From an uncultured Collinsella sp. (GTDB lineage: Bacteria; Actinomycetota; Coriobacteriia; Coriobacteriales; Coriobacteriaceae), in the NCBI GenBank assembly GCA_902491395.1, contig CABUHO010000008.1:21054-85053 (forward strand): a stretch of DNA of 64,000 nt, given 5' to 3'. The position numbers were made by a program, and so were the translations under genes. The notes beneath the pieces were generated by a model. That model saw only the letters and a list, made by a program, of their open reading frames with translations. It made no database searches and was not told the DNA's origin. Position 1 is the first letter of the stretch, and each line of letters opens with the position of its first letter. This document shows, one piece after another, positions 44,717 to 54,287 of this stretch.

Positions 44717-47398
44717 ATGGCACAGACCACGACAGATACCGCCGCCAGCACCGTCTCCGGCGCCGGCGCCGCCAGCTCATTCTCGGGCGGCACGGGAACC
44801 GAAGCCGAGTTCGGCTCGCTCGGCGCGCTCTCCCCCACCTGGTGGGAGCCCGAGGACGGCAGCGAGCCCGAACCATGGCTCACGCCCGATCAGGCCTTTG
44901 AGCGCTTCTTTGAATGGACGAGCGATCGCGGCATTGAGCTGTGGGATCACCAAGAAGAGGCTCTCATGGACCTGGCCGCCGGAGATCACGTCATTTTGGG
45001 CACGCCGACCGGATCGGGTAAATCGCTCGTCGCGCTGGGCATGCTCTTTATGGGCATGGCACAGGGCAAGCGCTGTTATTACACGGCCCCTATCAAGGCC
45101 CTGGTCAGCGAAAAGTTCTTCGACCTTGTGCAGGTGCTCGGCCGAGATAACGTCGGTATGATCACCGGCGACACGCATATCAACACCAAGGCGCCCGTCA
45201 TCTGCTGCACGGCAGAGATCCTTGCCAACGACGCACTGCGCGAGGGCGAAGATGCCGATGTCGGCTGCGTGGCCATGGACGAGTTCCACTACTTTGCCGA
45301 CCCCGACCGCGGCTGGGCCTGGCAGGTGCCGCTGCTCACCCTGCCTCACACGCAATTCATGCTCATGAGCGCCACGCTCGGCGATGTCACCGCGATCGCC
45401 GCCTCGCTCGAGGAACACACCGGCGCTACCTGCGACTTGGTCGTCGATGCCCCGCGTCCCGTTCCGCTGAGCTACGACTATGTGACGACCTCCCTCGAGG
45501 GCACGGTCGAGCTCGCCATGCGCCGCGGCGAGGCCCCGCTCTATATCGTGCACTTTAGCCAGGACGCCGCACTTGCGACGGCGCAATCCCTCGCCAATTT
45601 TGGCATCGCCAGCAAGGAGCAGCGCGAGGCCATTAAGGAAGCCGCCAAGGGCACGAGCTTCTCCACGGCCTTTGGCAAGATTCTCAAGCGCTTGCTCGGA
45701 TGCGGCGTCGGCGTGCACCATGCTGGCATGTTGCCGCGCTATCGCCTGCTGGTCGAGCGTTTGGCGCAGCAGGGTCTGCTGCCCGTCATCTGCGGTACCG
45801 ATACGCTCGGCGTCGGCATCAACGTACCCATCCACACCGTGGTGCTCACCGCGCTCACCAAGTTTGACGGCTACAAGATGCGTCGTCTGCGCGCCCGCGA
45901 GTTCCATCAGATTGCCGGTCGCGCCGGCCGCTCGGGCTTCGATACCGAGGGCATGGTCATCGCCGAGGCACCCGAGCACGAGATCGAGAACGCCAAGCTC
46001 ATGGCCAAGGCGGGCGACGACCCCAAAAAACTCCGCAAGATTAAAAAGAAGAAGGCCCCCGAAGGCTTTGTCACCTGGAACAAGCAGACCTTTGAACGCC
46101 TGATCGAGACGCAGCCCGAAACGCTCAAGCCGCGCCTTCGCATCACACACTCCATGGTGATTAGCGTAGTCGAGCAGGGCGGCGACGCTCGCACCCGCGT
46201 GCACGACCTCATCGAGACAAGCCTGCAAACGCCCGAGGAAAAGGCAAAGCTCGAGGTTCGTGCCGACGAGATCTTCGCCACGCTCATCGACTCCGGCGTC
46301 GTCGTGCGCACCGAGGTGCCGCCCGCGCCCGATGCTCCGGCTGACACCGTGCCGGGCATCGACTACGCGCTGACGGTCGACCTGCCCGAGGACTTTGCGC
46401 TCGACCAGCCGCTCTCGCCGTTTTTGCTTGCCGCGCTGGAGCTGCTCGACCCCGAGAGTGAGACCTATACCATGGACCTCATCTCGATGGTCGAGGCTAC
46501 GCTCGAGGACCCCAAGCAGGTATTGCGCGCACAGGAGCGCGCCGCGCGCGACCGCGCGATGGCCGAAATGAAGGCTGACGGCGTCGAATATGAGGAACGC
46601 CTGGAGTGCATCCAGGATGTCACCTACGAAAAGCCGCTCGAGGACTTGCTCGATGCCGCCTTCGACAAGTACTGCCAGGAAGTGCCCTGGGCCAACGACT
46701 ACCAGCTCTCGCCCAAGAGCGTCCTGCGCGACATGCTGGAGAGCGCGAGCGACTTTAAGGGCTATATCCAAAAGCTCGGCATCGCCCGCTCCGAGGGCAT
46801 TCTGCTGCGCTACTTAGCCGAGGCCTACCGTTCTCTCGACCGCACCGTGCCCATCGAAAAGCGCGACGAGCGCCTGCGCGACATTATCTCGTGGTTGGGC
46901 TTTGTGGTGCGCTCGGTGGACTCGAGCCTGGTGGACGAGTGGGAGAACGCCGGCAACCCGGCAGCCCTCGATGCCGCGCCGCCACAAGGCATCGACGAGG
47001 TCGTGGCGGACCGCCGCGGCTGCACGCTGCTGGTGCGCAACGCGCTCTTCCGCCGCGTGACCCTTGCCGCTCGCGAGCACGTTCGCGACCTGGGCGAGCT
47101 CGACGACGACTGGGGCATGAGCGAGATCCGCTGGCAAAAGGCGCTCGATGCCTACCACGAGCAGCACGAGGAAATTCTCACCGATGGAGATGCCCGCAGT
47201 GCCGCGATGTTTTCCATCGATGAGTCCGATGAGAAGACCGCACACGTGTGGCACGTGCACCAGATCTTTGCCGACGAGGATGGCGACCACGACTTTGGCA
47301 TCATGGGCGATGTCGATCTGGACGCCACGCAAGACGGCGGCGAGGTCATCTTCAAAAACTACCGCGTCGGCTTTATCGAGGACCTGCTCGAGGACTAG
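44717..47398 (+). CDS. Ski2-like DEAD/DEAH helicase with DUF3516
   Basis: 893 aa. Helicase motifs: GTPTGSGKS (about 94-102), a DEFH box in AMDEFHYF (about 186), MSATLGD, GTDTLGVGINVP and HQIAGRAGRSGFD. The C-terminal part (about 480-890) corresponds to DUF3516, found behind this helicase in Actinobacteria. It is probably involved in RNA or DNA remodelling; the precise function is unknown. The ATG at 44717 is chosen because GAGAAAG precedes it. A strong terminator lies 26 nt after the stop. Confidence 0.9.
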   Translation: MAQTTTDTAASTVSGAGAASSFSGGTGTEAEFGSLGALSPTWWEPEDGSEPEPWLTPDQAFERFFEWTSDRGIELWDHQEEALMDLAAGDHVILGTPTGSGKSLVALGMLFMGMAQGKRCYYTAPIKALVSEKFFDLVQVLGRDNVGMITGDTHINTKAPVICCTAEILANDALREGEDADVGCVAMDEFHYFADPDRGWAWQVPLLTLPHTQFMLMSATLGDVTAIAASLEEHTGATCDLVVDAPRPVPLSYDYVTTSLEGTVELAMRRGEAPLYIVHFSQDAALATAQSLANFGIASKEQREAIKEAAKGTSFSTAFGKILKRLLGCGVGVHHAGMLPRYRLLVERLAQQGLLPVICGTDTLGVGINVPIHTVVLTALTKFDGYKMRRLRAREFHQIAGRAGRSGFDTEGMVIAEAPEHEIENAKLMAKAGDDPKKLRKIKKKKAPEGFVTWNKQTFERLIETQPETLKPRLRITHSMVISVVEQGGDARTRVHDLIETSLQTPEEKAKLEVRADEIFATLIDSGVVVRTEVPPAPDAPADTVPGIDYALTVDLPEDFALDQPLSPFLLAALELLDPESETYTMDLISMVEATLEDPKQVLRAQERAARDRAMAEMKADGVEYEERLECIQDVTYEKPLEDLLDAAFDKYCQEVPWANDYQLSPKSVLRDMLESASDFKGYIQKLGIARSEGILLRYLAEAYRSLDRTVPIEKRDERLRDIISWLGFVVRSVDSSLVDEWENAGNPAALDAAPPQGIDEVVADRRGCTLLVRNALFRRVTLAAREHVRDLGELDDDWGMSEIRWQKALDAYHEQHEEILTDGDARSAAMFSIDESDEKTAHVWHVHQIFADEDGDHDFGIMGDVDLDATQDGGEVIFKNYRVGFIEDLLED

Positions 47399-47423
47399 CC
47401 GAACATACTGGAACGAAACAAAC

Positions 47424-47459
47424 GGGGCCGTTGGCAATATCGCCAGCGGCCCCGTTTTT
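47424..47459 (+). terminator. Rho-independent terminator, helicase/DUF2130 interface
   Basis: GGGGCCGTTGGC / GCCAGCGGCCCC (12 bp, one G-T pair), 6-nt loop, then GTTTTT. It sits between convergent genes. Confidence 0.88.
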
Positions 47460-47476
47460 GCACTATATGCTATGCC

Positions 47477-49234
47477 TTATTCGGCATCCTCAACCTCATA
47501 CGAATCCGCCTCGGCTGGCTCATCGCCTGTCTCGGACGTTGCCTCGCGCGCTTCGTCAAACGCTGCTTTCATGGTCTTGTTGCCCCACGTGAGCTTGCGA
47601 ATGGTAAGCTCATCGGCCTTGTTGTGGGCCAGGCGCAGATTCTCGGTGCTGCGGCGCAAATCGTCCTTGGTCTTCTCGAGCTGCTTGATGGCGGCATCGA
47701 TTTCCTTGATTGCCGACTCGAATTGCTTACTCGCCAGGTTGTAGTTGCGCGAGAAGCCGTCCTTGAACTTCTCCATCTTGGCCTCGAAGTTCGTGACGTC
47801 GATATTCTGCTGTTTGTACTCCGCCAGCTCCTGCTTATAGTGCAGCGAACCCATGGCGGCGTTGCGCAGCAGCGTAATCATGGGAATGAAAAACTGTGGG
47901 CGAATCACGTACATCTTCTCGTAGCGGTAGCTCACGTCCACGATTCCCGCGTTGTAAAGCTCGCTCTCGGGCTCGAGCAGTGTGCAGAGTACCGCGTACT
48001 CACAGCCCTTTTGGCGGCGATCGTGATCGAGTTTCTTAAAGAAGTCCTCGTTTTTGTGTTTGGTCGCAGTCTCGTCGTTCTCATTTTTCATCTCGAACAT
48101 GATCGAGATGATCTCGTTGCCGCTCGCGTCGCACTCGCGGAAGATAAAGTCGCCCTTGGTGCCCTCGGACGCATCGTTGTCTTTCTCGAAGTACGCATTA
48201 GGAAACGCGGTCATACGCAAACGATTGAACTCAGTCTCGCAGTGCTGCTCGAGCGACTCGCCCACCATCTTGGTGGACAGGCGAACCTTCATGTCCTTAA
48301 GGCGCTCAATCTCTTCATCCTTGTAGCGAATTAGGTCATCGCTCGCGCGCTTGGCCTGCGCAAGCTCAAGCTCATGTGCCGCCTTGGCCTGTTCCTCGCG
48401 AGAATCGCGCACTGCCAGCTCACTCGTCAGCTTGGCACGTGCCTCATCGCGCTCTCGCTCCGCCGCGGCGACCGCCTCTGATAGGTTCATTTTGGCCGTC
48501 AGCTCCTGTTCGCGCAGCCGTGCGCGCAGGCCCTCGGCCTCCTGCTCAGACTGAGCCCTTGCGGCGGAAAACTTCTCTTGTACTTTCGCCTGATAGTCGG
48601 CAAGTGTGCGCTCAGCCTCACTGCGAGCGGCATCGAGCTCACGCTGCGACTCGGCCGCAGCGGCGGCAAGCGCCATCTCCTGGGCCTTGTCCGCCGCGGC
48701 AAGTCTGGCCTGCAGCTCGGCAATCTGGGCATCACGTGCAGCTAAATCGTTTTGAGCAGCATTGCGCGCCGAAGCCTCGGCAAGCTTGGCTTCATCATCC
48801 TTGCGCCCCAACTGCGCACGCAAATTGTCGATCTCGCGCTGGAGCTCAGCGCTCTCCTTTTGAGCGTCGGCACGGGCCTCAACCGCCGCACGCTGGCTTG
48901 CGCTCTCGCGCTCTGCGGCAGCGCCCTCGAGCTTGGCGCGCAGCTCGGCAAGCTCCGCATCGCGCTTGGCGAGCTCTTGCGCCAGCTGCTGAGCTGCAGC
49001 GTTCTTCTGCTCGACAAGCTGAGCGTCGCGCTGAGACTCTGCCTTTTGCAAAGCAGCCGTCGAGCGTGAGCGTTCAAGCTCCAACGCCTGCTCGCCCTCG
49101 CGCTGGACTGCCTTCACACGCTCGTCCAGGTCGCGCGAGAACTCGGCATCGCGCACCTGCTTGACGATATCCGCATAACCGGACGCATCGACCTTAAAAA
49201 CTTCGCCGCAATGCGGGCACTTGATCTCGTTCAT
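47477..49234 (-). CDS. DUF2130 coiled-coil protein
   Basis: 585 aa. An N-terminal zinc-finger-like CPHCG (residues 6-10) is followed by a very long Ala/Glu/Arg-rich coiled coil (about 30-320). The DUF2130 domain occupies about 330-480 (NEIISIMFEMKNENDE, then FFKKLDHDRRQKGCEYAVLC), with an acidic tail. DUF2130 shows a restriction-endonuclease-like core in some analyses, but activity is unproven. The ATG follows GAGGAG. It stands alone in its direction. Confidence 0.85.
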   Translation of the reverse strand: MNEIKCPHCGEVFKVDASGYADIVKQVRDAEFSRDLDERVKAVQREGEQALELERSRSTAALQKAESQRDAQLVEQKNAAAQQLAQELAKRDAELAELRAKLEGAAAERESASQRAAVEARADAQKESAELQREIDNLRAQLGRKDDEAKLAEASARNAAQNDLAARDAQIAELQARLAAADKAQEMALAAAAAESQRELDAARSEAERTLADYQAKVQEKFSAARAQSEQEAEGLRARLREQELTAKMNLSEAVAAAERERDEARAKLTSELAVRDSREEQAKAAHELELAQAKRASDDLIRYKDEEIERLKDMKVRLSTKMVGESLEQHCETEFNRLRMTAFPNAYFEKDNDASEGTKGDFIFRECDASGNEIISIMFEMKNENDETATKHKNEDFFKKLDHDRRQKGCEYAVLCTLLEPESELYNAGIVDVSYRYEKMYVIRPQFFIPMITLLRNAAMGSLHYKQELAEYKQQNIDVTNFEAKMEKFKDGFSRNYNLASKQFESAIKEIDAAIKQLEKTKDDLRRSTENLRLAHNKADELTIRKLTWGNKTMKAAFDEAREATSETGDEPAEADSYEVEDAE

Positions 49235-49373
49235 AGCAGCTCCTCGATGGACGCAAATTTCAACCTTCTACACTCTACCGCGCCACGCGGACAAAAAAGG
49301 CGCCGCAGCCATAATGGCAACGGCGCCAGATCCACCGCGAGGGTGCCTATCCCCTTTGTGGTGGCTTGGGTCC

Positions 49374-50138
49374 TTACAGGTCGCGGTAGTCGATCAGGCG
49401 AAGATCGGATTGAGACTCAAGCCAAGCGCGAAGCTCGGGGTCGATCAGCGCATCGACTTCCTTGGTGCGATCGGTCGTAAGCGAGCTGTTCTCCAAGATA
49501 AAACGATCGAGATAGCCCGGATGGCACACAAAGACGACCGTCTCGCCGTCCGCCATCTCGCGAACCGTCCGCATAATCGAGTCCTTGGGTTCGTAGCCCG
49601 GCTCCATCGAGTGCATCACCATGCGCAGGTCGGTGGCGCCGCATCGCACAACCGCCGTGGGGTCGAAGCTCGCCTTCTGTTCCTTAAGGCCCAGTTCCTT
49701 AGCAACCGCCGAGATCGCTCGGTTAAGGTTTTTGCTCATGACGGCATGGGCCTCAAAGTAATCGGGTTCGCGGCCCACAATCTCTACAAAGCGGTCATGC
49801 TGCGCGCGGATCTCGATGCAGGCCTCATCAAAGTCGATCAGTTCTTCGCCGCGCTTAAAATGCTCGCGGAAGGTACGGCTGCTATGGAACTCGCCGCTCT
49901 CGTTGAGCATACTCGGAATGAGCTCCGGGTCGGCACACGGCTTGCCCAGACACACGTTGGTATGCTGGCCCACCGCAATGCCGGCATCCGCCACGAGCGA
50001 CCAGCCGCGCTCAGCCTCGGGCATATTGGGCATCAAGCCCGCCGAGCGCACCAGACCCTCATTGATGCTGCGGGCAATCCCCAGGTTAACGGCATACGAA
50101 TAACCGATATCGTCGGCACGAATGAGCAATTGCTTCAT
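49374..50138 (-). CDS. ChbG/HpnK-family carbohydrate deacetylase
   Basis: 254 aa. The N-terminus MKQLLIRADDIGYSYAVN carries the family's metal-binding DD and the GQHTNVCLGKP motif. ChbG removes an acetyl group from chitooligosaccharides such as diacetylchitobiose phosphate. Here it is downstream of a beta-glucoside-type PTS permease, so the imported sugar may be an N-acetylated disaccharide. The ATG at 50138 follows GGGAG. Confidence 0.85.
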   Translation of the reverse strand: MKQLLIRADDIGYSYAVNLGIARSINEGLVRSAGLMPNMPEAERGWSLVADAGIAVGQHTNVCLGKPCADPELIPSMLNESGEFHSSRTFREHFKRGEELIDFDEACIEIRAQHDRFVEIVGREPDYFEAHAVMSKNLNRAISAVAKELGLKEQKASFDPTAVVRCGATDLRMVMHSMEPGYEPKDSIMRTVREMADGETVVFVCHPGYLDRFILENSSLTTDRTKEVDALIDPELRAWLESQSDLRLIDYRDL

Positions 50139-50215
50139 ATTGACTCCCATCTACGGAAAGGGGCACTTGAAGCGTAGCCAAGTGCCCCAGATAATTGTCC
50201 TACCAAACGGATGCT

Positions 50216-51664
50216 TTAGGCCTTGGCGGCAGCAGCGTCCTCATCGAGCTGCTCCTTGGTAAAGCCAAAGAGGTAAGCGATGACGGCTGCGGAAACAAAC
50301 GCAGCGCCCGATGCAACGCATCCCCAAACGAGATTAGCAGTTCCACCGGCAACAAATCCAGTGACGCCCAGAATATTGGTCGCGCCCAAAACATACGTCG
50401 TCACATTGGTGAGGGCTGCAATCAGACCGCCGATAGCACCGCCGGCAACCATGGCGCCCAGGCAGCGAGTGTACTTAAAGCCGCAGCCATACAACGCGGG
50501 CTCCGTCACGCCACCGACAATGCCAGAGAGCGAGAAACCAAGCATGGCGCCCTTTTCGTCGGTTTCCTTAAGGCGCAGGAAGGCGCCGAAGGCCATACCC
50601 CACGTAGCGAACGAAGCGATACCGCCCGCGACCATAACGCAGGAGTCAGAACCCGAGGTGAGCAGCTGCACAATGCCAAGGGCAAGCAAAACCTGATGCA
50701 TACCGGTCATAACCAGGAACTCCCAAAGCGCGGCAATGGCAACGAGGGAGAGGATCGTGACGATGCCGCCGGCGTTACCAAGGCCGAACATAAAGTTGCC
50801 GACCAGGTTACCCAGAATGGAGCCAATCGGAGCCAGAGCGCACAGAGAAACGGGGATCATCACAGCCATGGTGCAGACGGGCACAAACACCGTAGAGAGC
50901 ATGTCGGGAACGATCTTCTTCATGAACTTTTCGACGACCATCAGCACCGGCATAGATAACACCATGGGAAGCACGGTCGCAGAATAGTTATTCAACTGAG
51001 CCGGGAGCACACCGTAAACCATCGTGGTCGTAGCACCCGAATCCGCGGCGGCGTTGACCAGCGTCATGAACTCGGGGGCAATGAGCACGCCGCCGAGCAT
51101 CATACCGAGCGGCTGGCTGCAGCCGAGCTGCTTTGCGGCAGCCCAACCCAAATAAACAGGAAGGAAATAATAGCCGGCGTTGTAAATCCAGTTGTAGAAG
51201 AAGTTGTAAATGTCAGAATCGGCAGGCCAGATACCGAGCATGCCGTCACCGCAAAGTACGGCAATGGTACGGAACATGGCGGCGCCCATGATAATGGGGA
51301 TCGTCATGACCATGGTCTTGGACAGGTAGTTGAGGATCTTGTTGCCCGCGGTCTTGAGCGTCAGCGGCTCCTTGGCGCCGCCATCGAGGTTCTCGTCAAT
51401 GGAGCCTTCGCCCTTAACGCCCAGCGCAATGGCGGCGTCATAGACCTTCGGTACGTTCTGACCGATGATGACCTGATACTGGCCGCCAGACCACTGTGCA
51501 CCCAGTACACCCTTGATCTTCTTTACTTCATCGTCATTGGGAACGGACTGATCCTTGATGTTCAGACGCAAGCGGGTCATGCAGTGCGTCGCGTTCGTCA
51601 CATTGGAGGCGCCGCCGACGGCAGCAAGCACATCCTTGGCAATCTTCTTGTTATCGACAGCCAT
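50216..51664 (-). CDS. PTS transporter, beta-glucoside-type EIIBC
   Basis: 482 aa. The IIB domain is at the start, with phosphoryl cysteine C28 in NATHCMTRLRL. The IIC membrane domain (about 100-470) includes GGVLIAPEFMTLVNAA and GGVTEPALYGCGFKYTR (the substrate-site region with the conserved Glu). There is no C-terminal IIA domain, so the phosphate must come from a separate EIIA. It imports and phosphorylates a beta-linked sugar. The ATG at 51664 has AGAAGGG upstream. An antiterminator target lies in its leader. Confidence 0.9.
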   Translation of the reverse strand: MAVDNKKIAKDVLAAVGGASNVTNATHCMTRLRLNIKDQSVPNDDEVKKIKGVLGAQWSGGQYQVIIGQNVPKVYDAAIALGVKGEGSIDENLDGGAKEPLTLKTAGNKILNYLSKTMVMTIPIIMGAAMFRTIAVLCGDGMLGIWPADSDIYNFFYNWIYNAGYYFLPVYLGWAAAKQLGCSQPLGMMLGGVLIAPEFMTLVNAAADSGATTTMVYGVLPAQLNNYSATVLPMVLSMPVLMVVEKFMKKIVPDMLSTVFVPVCTMAVMIPVSLCALAPIGSILGNLVGNFMFGLGNAGGIVTILSLVAIAALWEFLVMTGMHQVLLALGIVQLLTSGSDSCVMVAGGIASFATWGMAFGAFLRLKETDEKGAMLGFSLSGIVGGVTEPALYGCGFKYTRCLGAMVAGGAIGGLIAALTNVTTYVLGATNILGVTGFVAGGTANLVWGCVASGAAFVSAAVIAYLFGFTKEQLDEDAAAAKA

Positions 51665-51857
51665 GTCGAATCCCTTCTCTTCCAACTAAAGGCCCGTGGG
51701 GCTTCACGGCACCAAGACGCACGATTCCGCTCGCACCTGCGCAGCGCGCGATATCCGTTGGCAAGAGATTTCATTGCATGTGATTCCCGGGTGGATCGAC
51801 ATGAAAAAAGCCCCGCGCACAACCGACAGAGACCCAGTAATGGCCTCGGCAGAATCG

Positions 51858-51893
51858 GTAGTGCCTCTCGGAGCTGCGCCGTGAGTAACACCC
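51858..51893 (-). promoter_or_regulatory. RAT-like antiterminator target upstream of the PTS gene
   Basis: On the minus strand the leader contains GGGTGTTACTCACGG, and then GAGAGGCACTACC, 36 nt in all. It resembles the ribonucleic antiterminator bound by BglG/LicT proteins (TGTTACT..AGGCAnnACC). An overlapping terminator with a clean stem was not found, only a T6 run at about 51808-51813. The remaining leader (51665-52005, 341 nt) has no gene. Confidence 0.55.
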
Positions 51894-52005
51894 AACACAT
51901 GGCGAGTATATGCGGCAGATGCGTTCGTTGCGGCTCAGATTACCGACGAACGGTAGCAAACGACCCGCGAACGGTCGCCATGACGGAAAGGAAATACCAG
52001 AGAGC

Positions 52006-52842
52006 CTATTTATCCGAGTGGACAGAAGCCACGCGATTCACATGCATGATCAGATAGACGAGCTCCTCTTGGGCCAATGGCTCGCCAAAGGTCTCTTGAA
52101 TCAGATCATCGACACGATGAGCGCAACGCGATGCCGCCGGATATTGCTCCACGAGCACGCCGTAGAGACCAGAGTTTTCGGTATCGATCGGCTCCTTCTT
52201 TGCCACGCGGTCGAGCAGATAGCGCACATGAGTGGCAAAGCGAGTAAAGGCGAACGACGAGCGATCGACCGTCACACCCAACTCTTCTTGAATAATCACG
52301 ACCGTCATATCGAGCAGTCGCTCCTCGTGCTGCTCGGCAAGCACACGCCGCTCGCTCGGCTTAACCGACGCGTTAACAATCGACATGGCAATGCCTGCGG
52401 CCTCGCTTCGGGGCATGCGCACATGAAAGCTCTTCTGGATACCGCGAACAGCCAGCTCGCCCAAGCGGTATTCGATGGGATGCAGCTGCTCAAGATCGCG
52501 CTCAAGCGGCAACGACACCACCATGTGTTCGCGGGCACGCTTAATGGCAAACTGAATATGGTCTGCCAATGTAATGGGAAGGTTAGGACTCAATTCGTAC
52601 GAAAGCTGTCCGGTCGCAATATCTGCCAGCTGAGCAGAAAACTCAAGCACCTCGGGGTCGACCTCGTCGATGAACGCCAGATACTTTGGATCGATGCCGT
52701 AAAAGGTACGCGTAATAACGTCAAGATCGACCTCGTGCGGCATGTCGCCAAAACCGATACCACGACCCAACGCGATAAGCTGGCGCCCCGCACCATCTTC
52801 GCAGATGGCAGCGTTGTGGTTAATGCGCTGGATAGCCCTCAT
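52006..52842 (-). CDS. BglG/LicT-type transcription antiterminator
   Basis: 278 aa. N-terminal RNA-binding CAT domain (MRAIQRINHNAAICEDGAG), then two PRD domains with conserved histidines (LSYELSPNLPITLADHIQFA and LHPIEYRLGEL in PRD1; AFTRFATHVRYLLDRV and YLIMHVNRV in PRD2). It binds the RAT in the PTS leader and prevents premature termination when the sugar is present; PRD phosphorylation by the PTS controls it. It is encoded directly upstream of the PTS gene. ATG at 52842 follows AGGAACGG. Confidence 0.9.
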   Translation of the reverse strand: MRAIQRINHNAAICEDGAGRQLIALGRGIGFGDMPHEVDLDVITRTFYGIDPKYLAFIDEVDPEVLEFSAQLADIATGQLSYELSPNLPITLADHIQFAIKRAREHMVVSLPLERDLEQLHPIEYRLGELAVRGIQKSFHVRMPRSEAAGIAMSIVNASVKPSERRVLAEQHEERLLDMTVVIIQEELGVTVDRSSFAFTRFATHVRYLLDRVAKKEPIDTENSGLYGVLVEQYPAASRCAHRVDDLIQETFGEPLAQEELVYLIMHVNRVASVHSDK

Positions 52843-52915
52843 GGAATCACCGTTCCTGCAAACACACGCCGTGTAGACCATCCACACGGCGCGTTCATTC
52901 TACCTGCACTTCTAA

Positions 52916-53461
52916 TTACAGTCCAAAAAAGCCAAGGATTTGATCGCGGCTTACGGGCTTGTAGTCATTGGCGTCGAGGCCCACATCGTAGCGGTAAATG
53001 GGGCGCTCGCGATCGCGGTTGCGCGCGTTGGTGCGGTCTCCCCTGCTGTGGATATGCCCGTGCAGCATGATGGCGCCACGCGCCTTGCCATTCCAGCTAA
53101 GCATGGGGTAGTGGCTCATAACCAGACGATGGCCCTTGGCATAGCCGGGGGCAATCTCCAGATAATCACGCACGTCTTCCCAAATTTGCGGCACGTCGGG
53201 ATCTTCCCAATCGCCGTCATGGTTACCACGGATGAGCGTCACGTTTTGGCAGGCAATACGCTCGCGCAGGCGCACCGCCTCCGCCAGGGGCAAACGATAG
53301 GTAAAGTCACCCAGAATGTAGAGACGGTCATCCACAGCCACGCACTCATTGATGACATCGATGACCTTGCGATTCATCTCCTCGACCGAGCCAAACGGCC
53401 GGTCCATGTCGTGCAAGATATTCGTATCGCCCAGGTGCAGATCGGCGGTAAACCACATCAT
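52916..53461 (-). CDS. Metallophosphoesterase
   Basis: 181 aa. The calcineurin-like phosphoesterase signature is complete: TADLHLGDTN, LYILGDFTY, LIRGNHDGDWE, MSHYPML and MLHGHIHSRG. Its substrate is a phosphoester, perhaps a nucleotide; not identified. The ATG at 53461 (first of a tandem MM) follows AGGACAG. It faces away from the antiterminator, whose start is 380 nt upstream. Confidence 0.88.
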   Translation of the reverse strand: MMWFTADLHLGDTNILHDMDRPFGSVEEMNRKVIDVINECVAVDDRLYILGDFTYRLPLAEAVRLRERIACQNVTLIRGNHDGDWEDPDVPQIWEDVRDYLEIAPGYAKGHRLVMSHYPMLSWNGKARGAIMLHGHIHSRGDRTNARNRDRERPIYRYDVGLDANDYKPVSRDQILGFFGL

Positions 53462-53527
53462 CGTCTCTGTCCTCATTTCGCAACGTGTTCAACTCGTGCT
53501 AAGTATACAGACGCAGCGATGCGGCGG

Positions 53528-53707
53528 TTATCCAAAGAACCCGCCGAACAGTCCGCGGCGGCGCTTGTCTTGCTTTTTCGAAGCGTCACCCTGGGTATTC
53601 TTATCCTGCCGCTTCTTACGATCCCGCTCCAACTCATCGTCATCGAGTAGCATATCCCACTCAAACGGATCGTCTGTCAGATCGAACTGGTCGTCGTCAT
53701 CAAACAT
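53528..53707 (-). CDS. Small acidic-then-basic protein (59 aa), unknown function
   Basis: MFDDDDQFDLTDDPFEWDML is followed by an acidic/basic stretch, ending in KKQDKRRRGLFGGFFG. An AAGGGAG site precedes the ATG by the usual distance. The N-terminal half is very acidic and the C-terminal half very basic, ending in a Gly/Phe motif that could bind a partner or membrane. It lies between the metallophosphoesterase and HIRAN genes, all on the minus strand, 18 nt downstream of the HIRAN gene. Confidence 0.75.
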   Translation of the reverse strand: MFDDDDQFDLTDDPFEWDMLLDDDELERDRKKRQDKNTQGDASKKQDKRRRGLFGGFFG

Positions 53708-53725
53708 GGCAGTCTCCCTTACCGC

Positions 53726-54052
53726 TTAGCGTGCATCCACCACGTAGAGTCCAACACGCACCTGATGCCACGGGCTGCGCTCGGGAGCAACCTGTTGCAC
53801 GCGGGCCTCAAATACGTCCTCATGGCCGTAATACATCATCAAGGACAGCGGGCCGACCTCGTTTCCCGGAACATAGCCAAGCTTGGTGTTGCCACAGTAA
53901 ATCGCAACCGCCTCGGGATCATGGGGATTATCGCGCTCGGCGCACAGCGTCAGTTTATCGCCCACTTTAAGATCGCCTAGGACCAAAGCGCCGTCGGCAT
54001 ATTGAAATCCTGCGATATGAAATGACAGAAGAACACGTGAAGGCTCGTACAT
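53726..54052 (-). CDS. HIRAN-domain protein
   Basis: 108 aa, a stand-alone HIRAN domain: FHIAGFQYADGALVLGDLKV, LTLCAERDNPHDPEAVAIYC, NTKLGYVPGNE. HIRAN domains are fused to SNF2-type helicases or nucleases in other proteins and bind DNA ends or stalled forks. Here it is single. The ATG at 54052 follows GAGGAG. It precedes the small acidic/basic protein gene, probably in one operon. Confidence 0.82.
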   Translation of the reverse strand: MYEPSRVLLSFHIAGFQYADGALVLGDLKVGDKLTLCAERDNPHDPEAVAIYCGNTKLGYVPGNEVGPLSLMMYYGHEDVFEARVQQVAPERSPWHQVRVGLYVVDAR

Positions 54053-54164
54053 GGCAACTCCTCTAACGGCCGGATAAACCAACGCTTAACCTCACTGAGA
54101 AGTTTACGGGCCCGTGCGGACACGAATTCACCCGCTCGCGCCTTTCACCCAGTTGCCGCAACGC

Positions 54165-54207
54165 TTGCGAGACAGAGCGCTTGCAGATAAGATAGGGGTA
54201 CGGATGG
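54165..54207 (+). promoter_or_regulatory. Promoter for a possible antisense RNA, with repeated 13-mer
   Basis: TTGCGA (54165-54170), 17-bp spacer, TAAGAT (54188-54193), then GGGGTACGGATGG at 54195-54207, where transcription should start. The same 13-mer occurs on the minus strand at 54411-54399 in the leader of the small hydrophobic ORF. A plus-strand transcript from here would be convergent with that ORF. Confidence 0.45.
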
Positions 54208-54287
54208 CACCCGTGGCAGCGGGTCTTGCCAACTCCGATACACGTTTTCATCGTGAGAAGTGGCCGTCTTCGCTTACGCGGGGGCGG

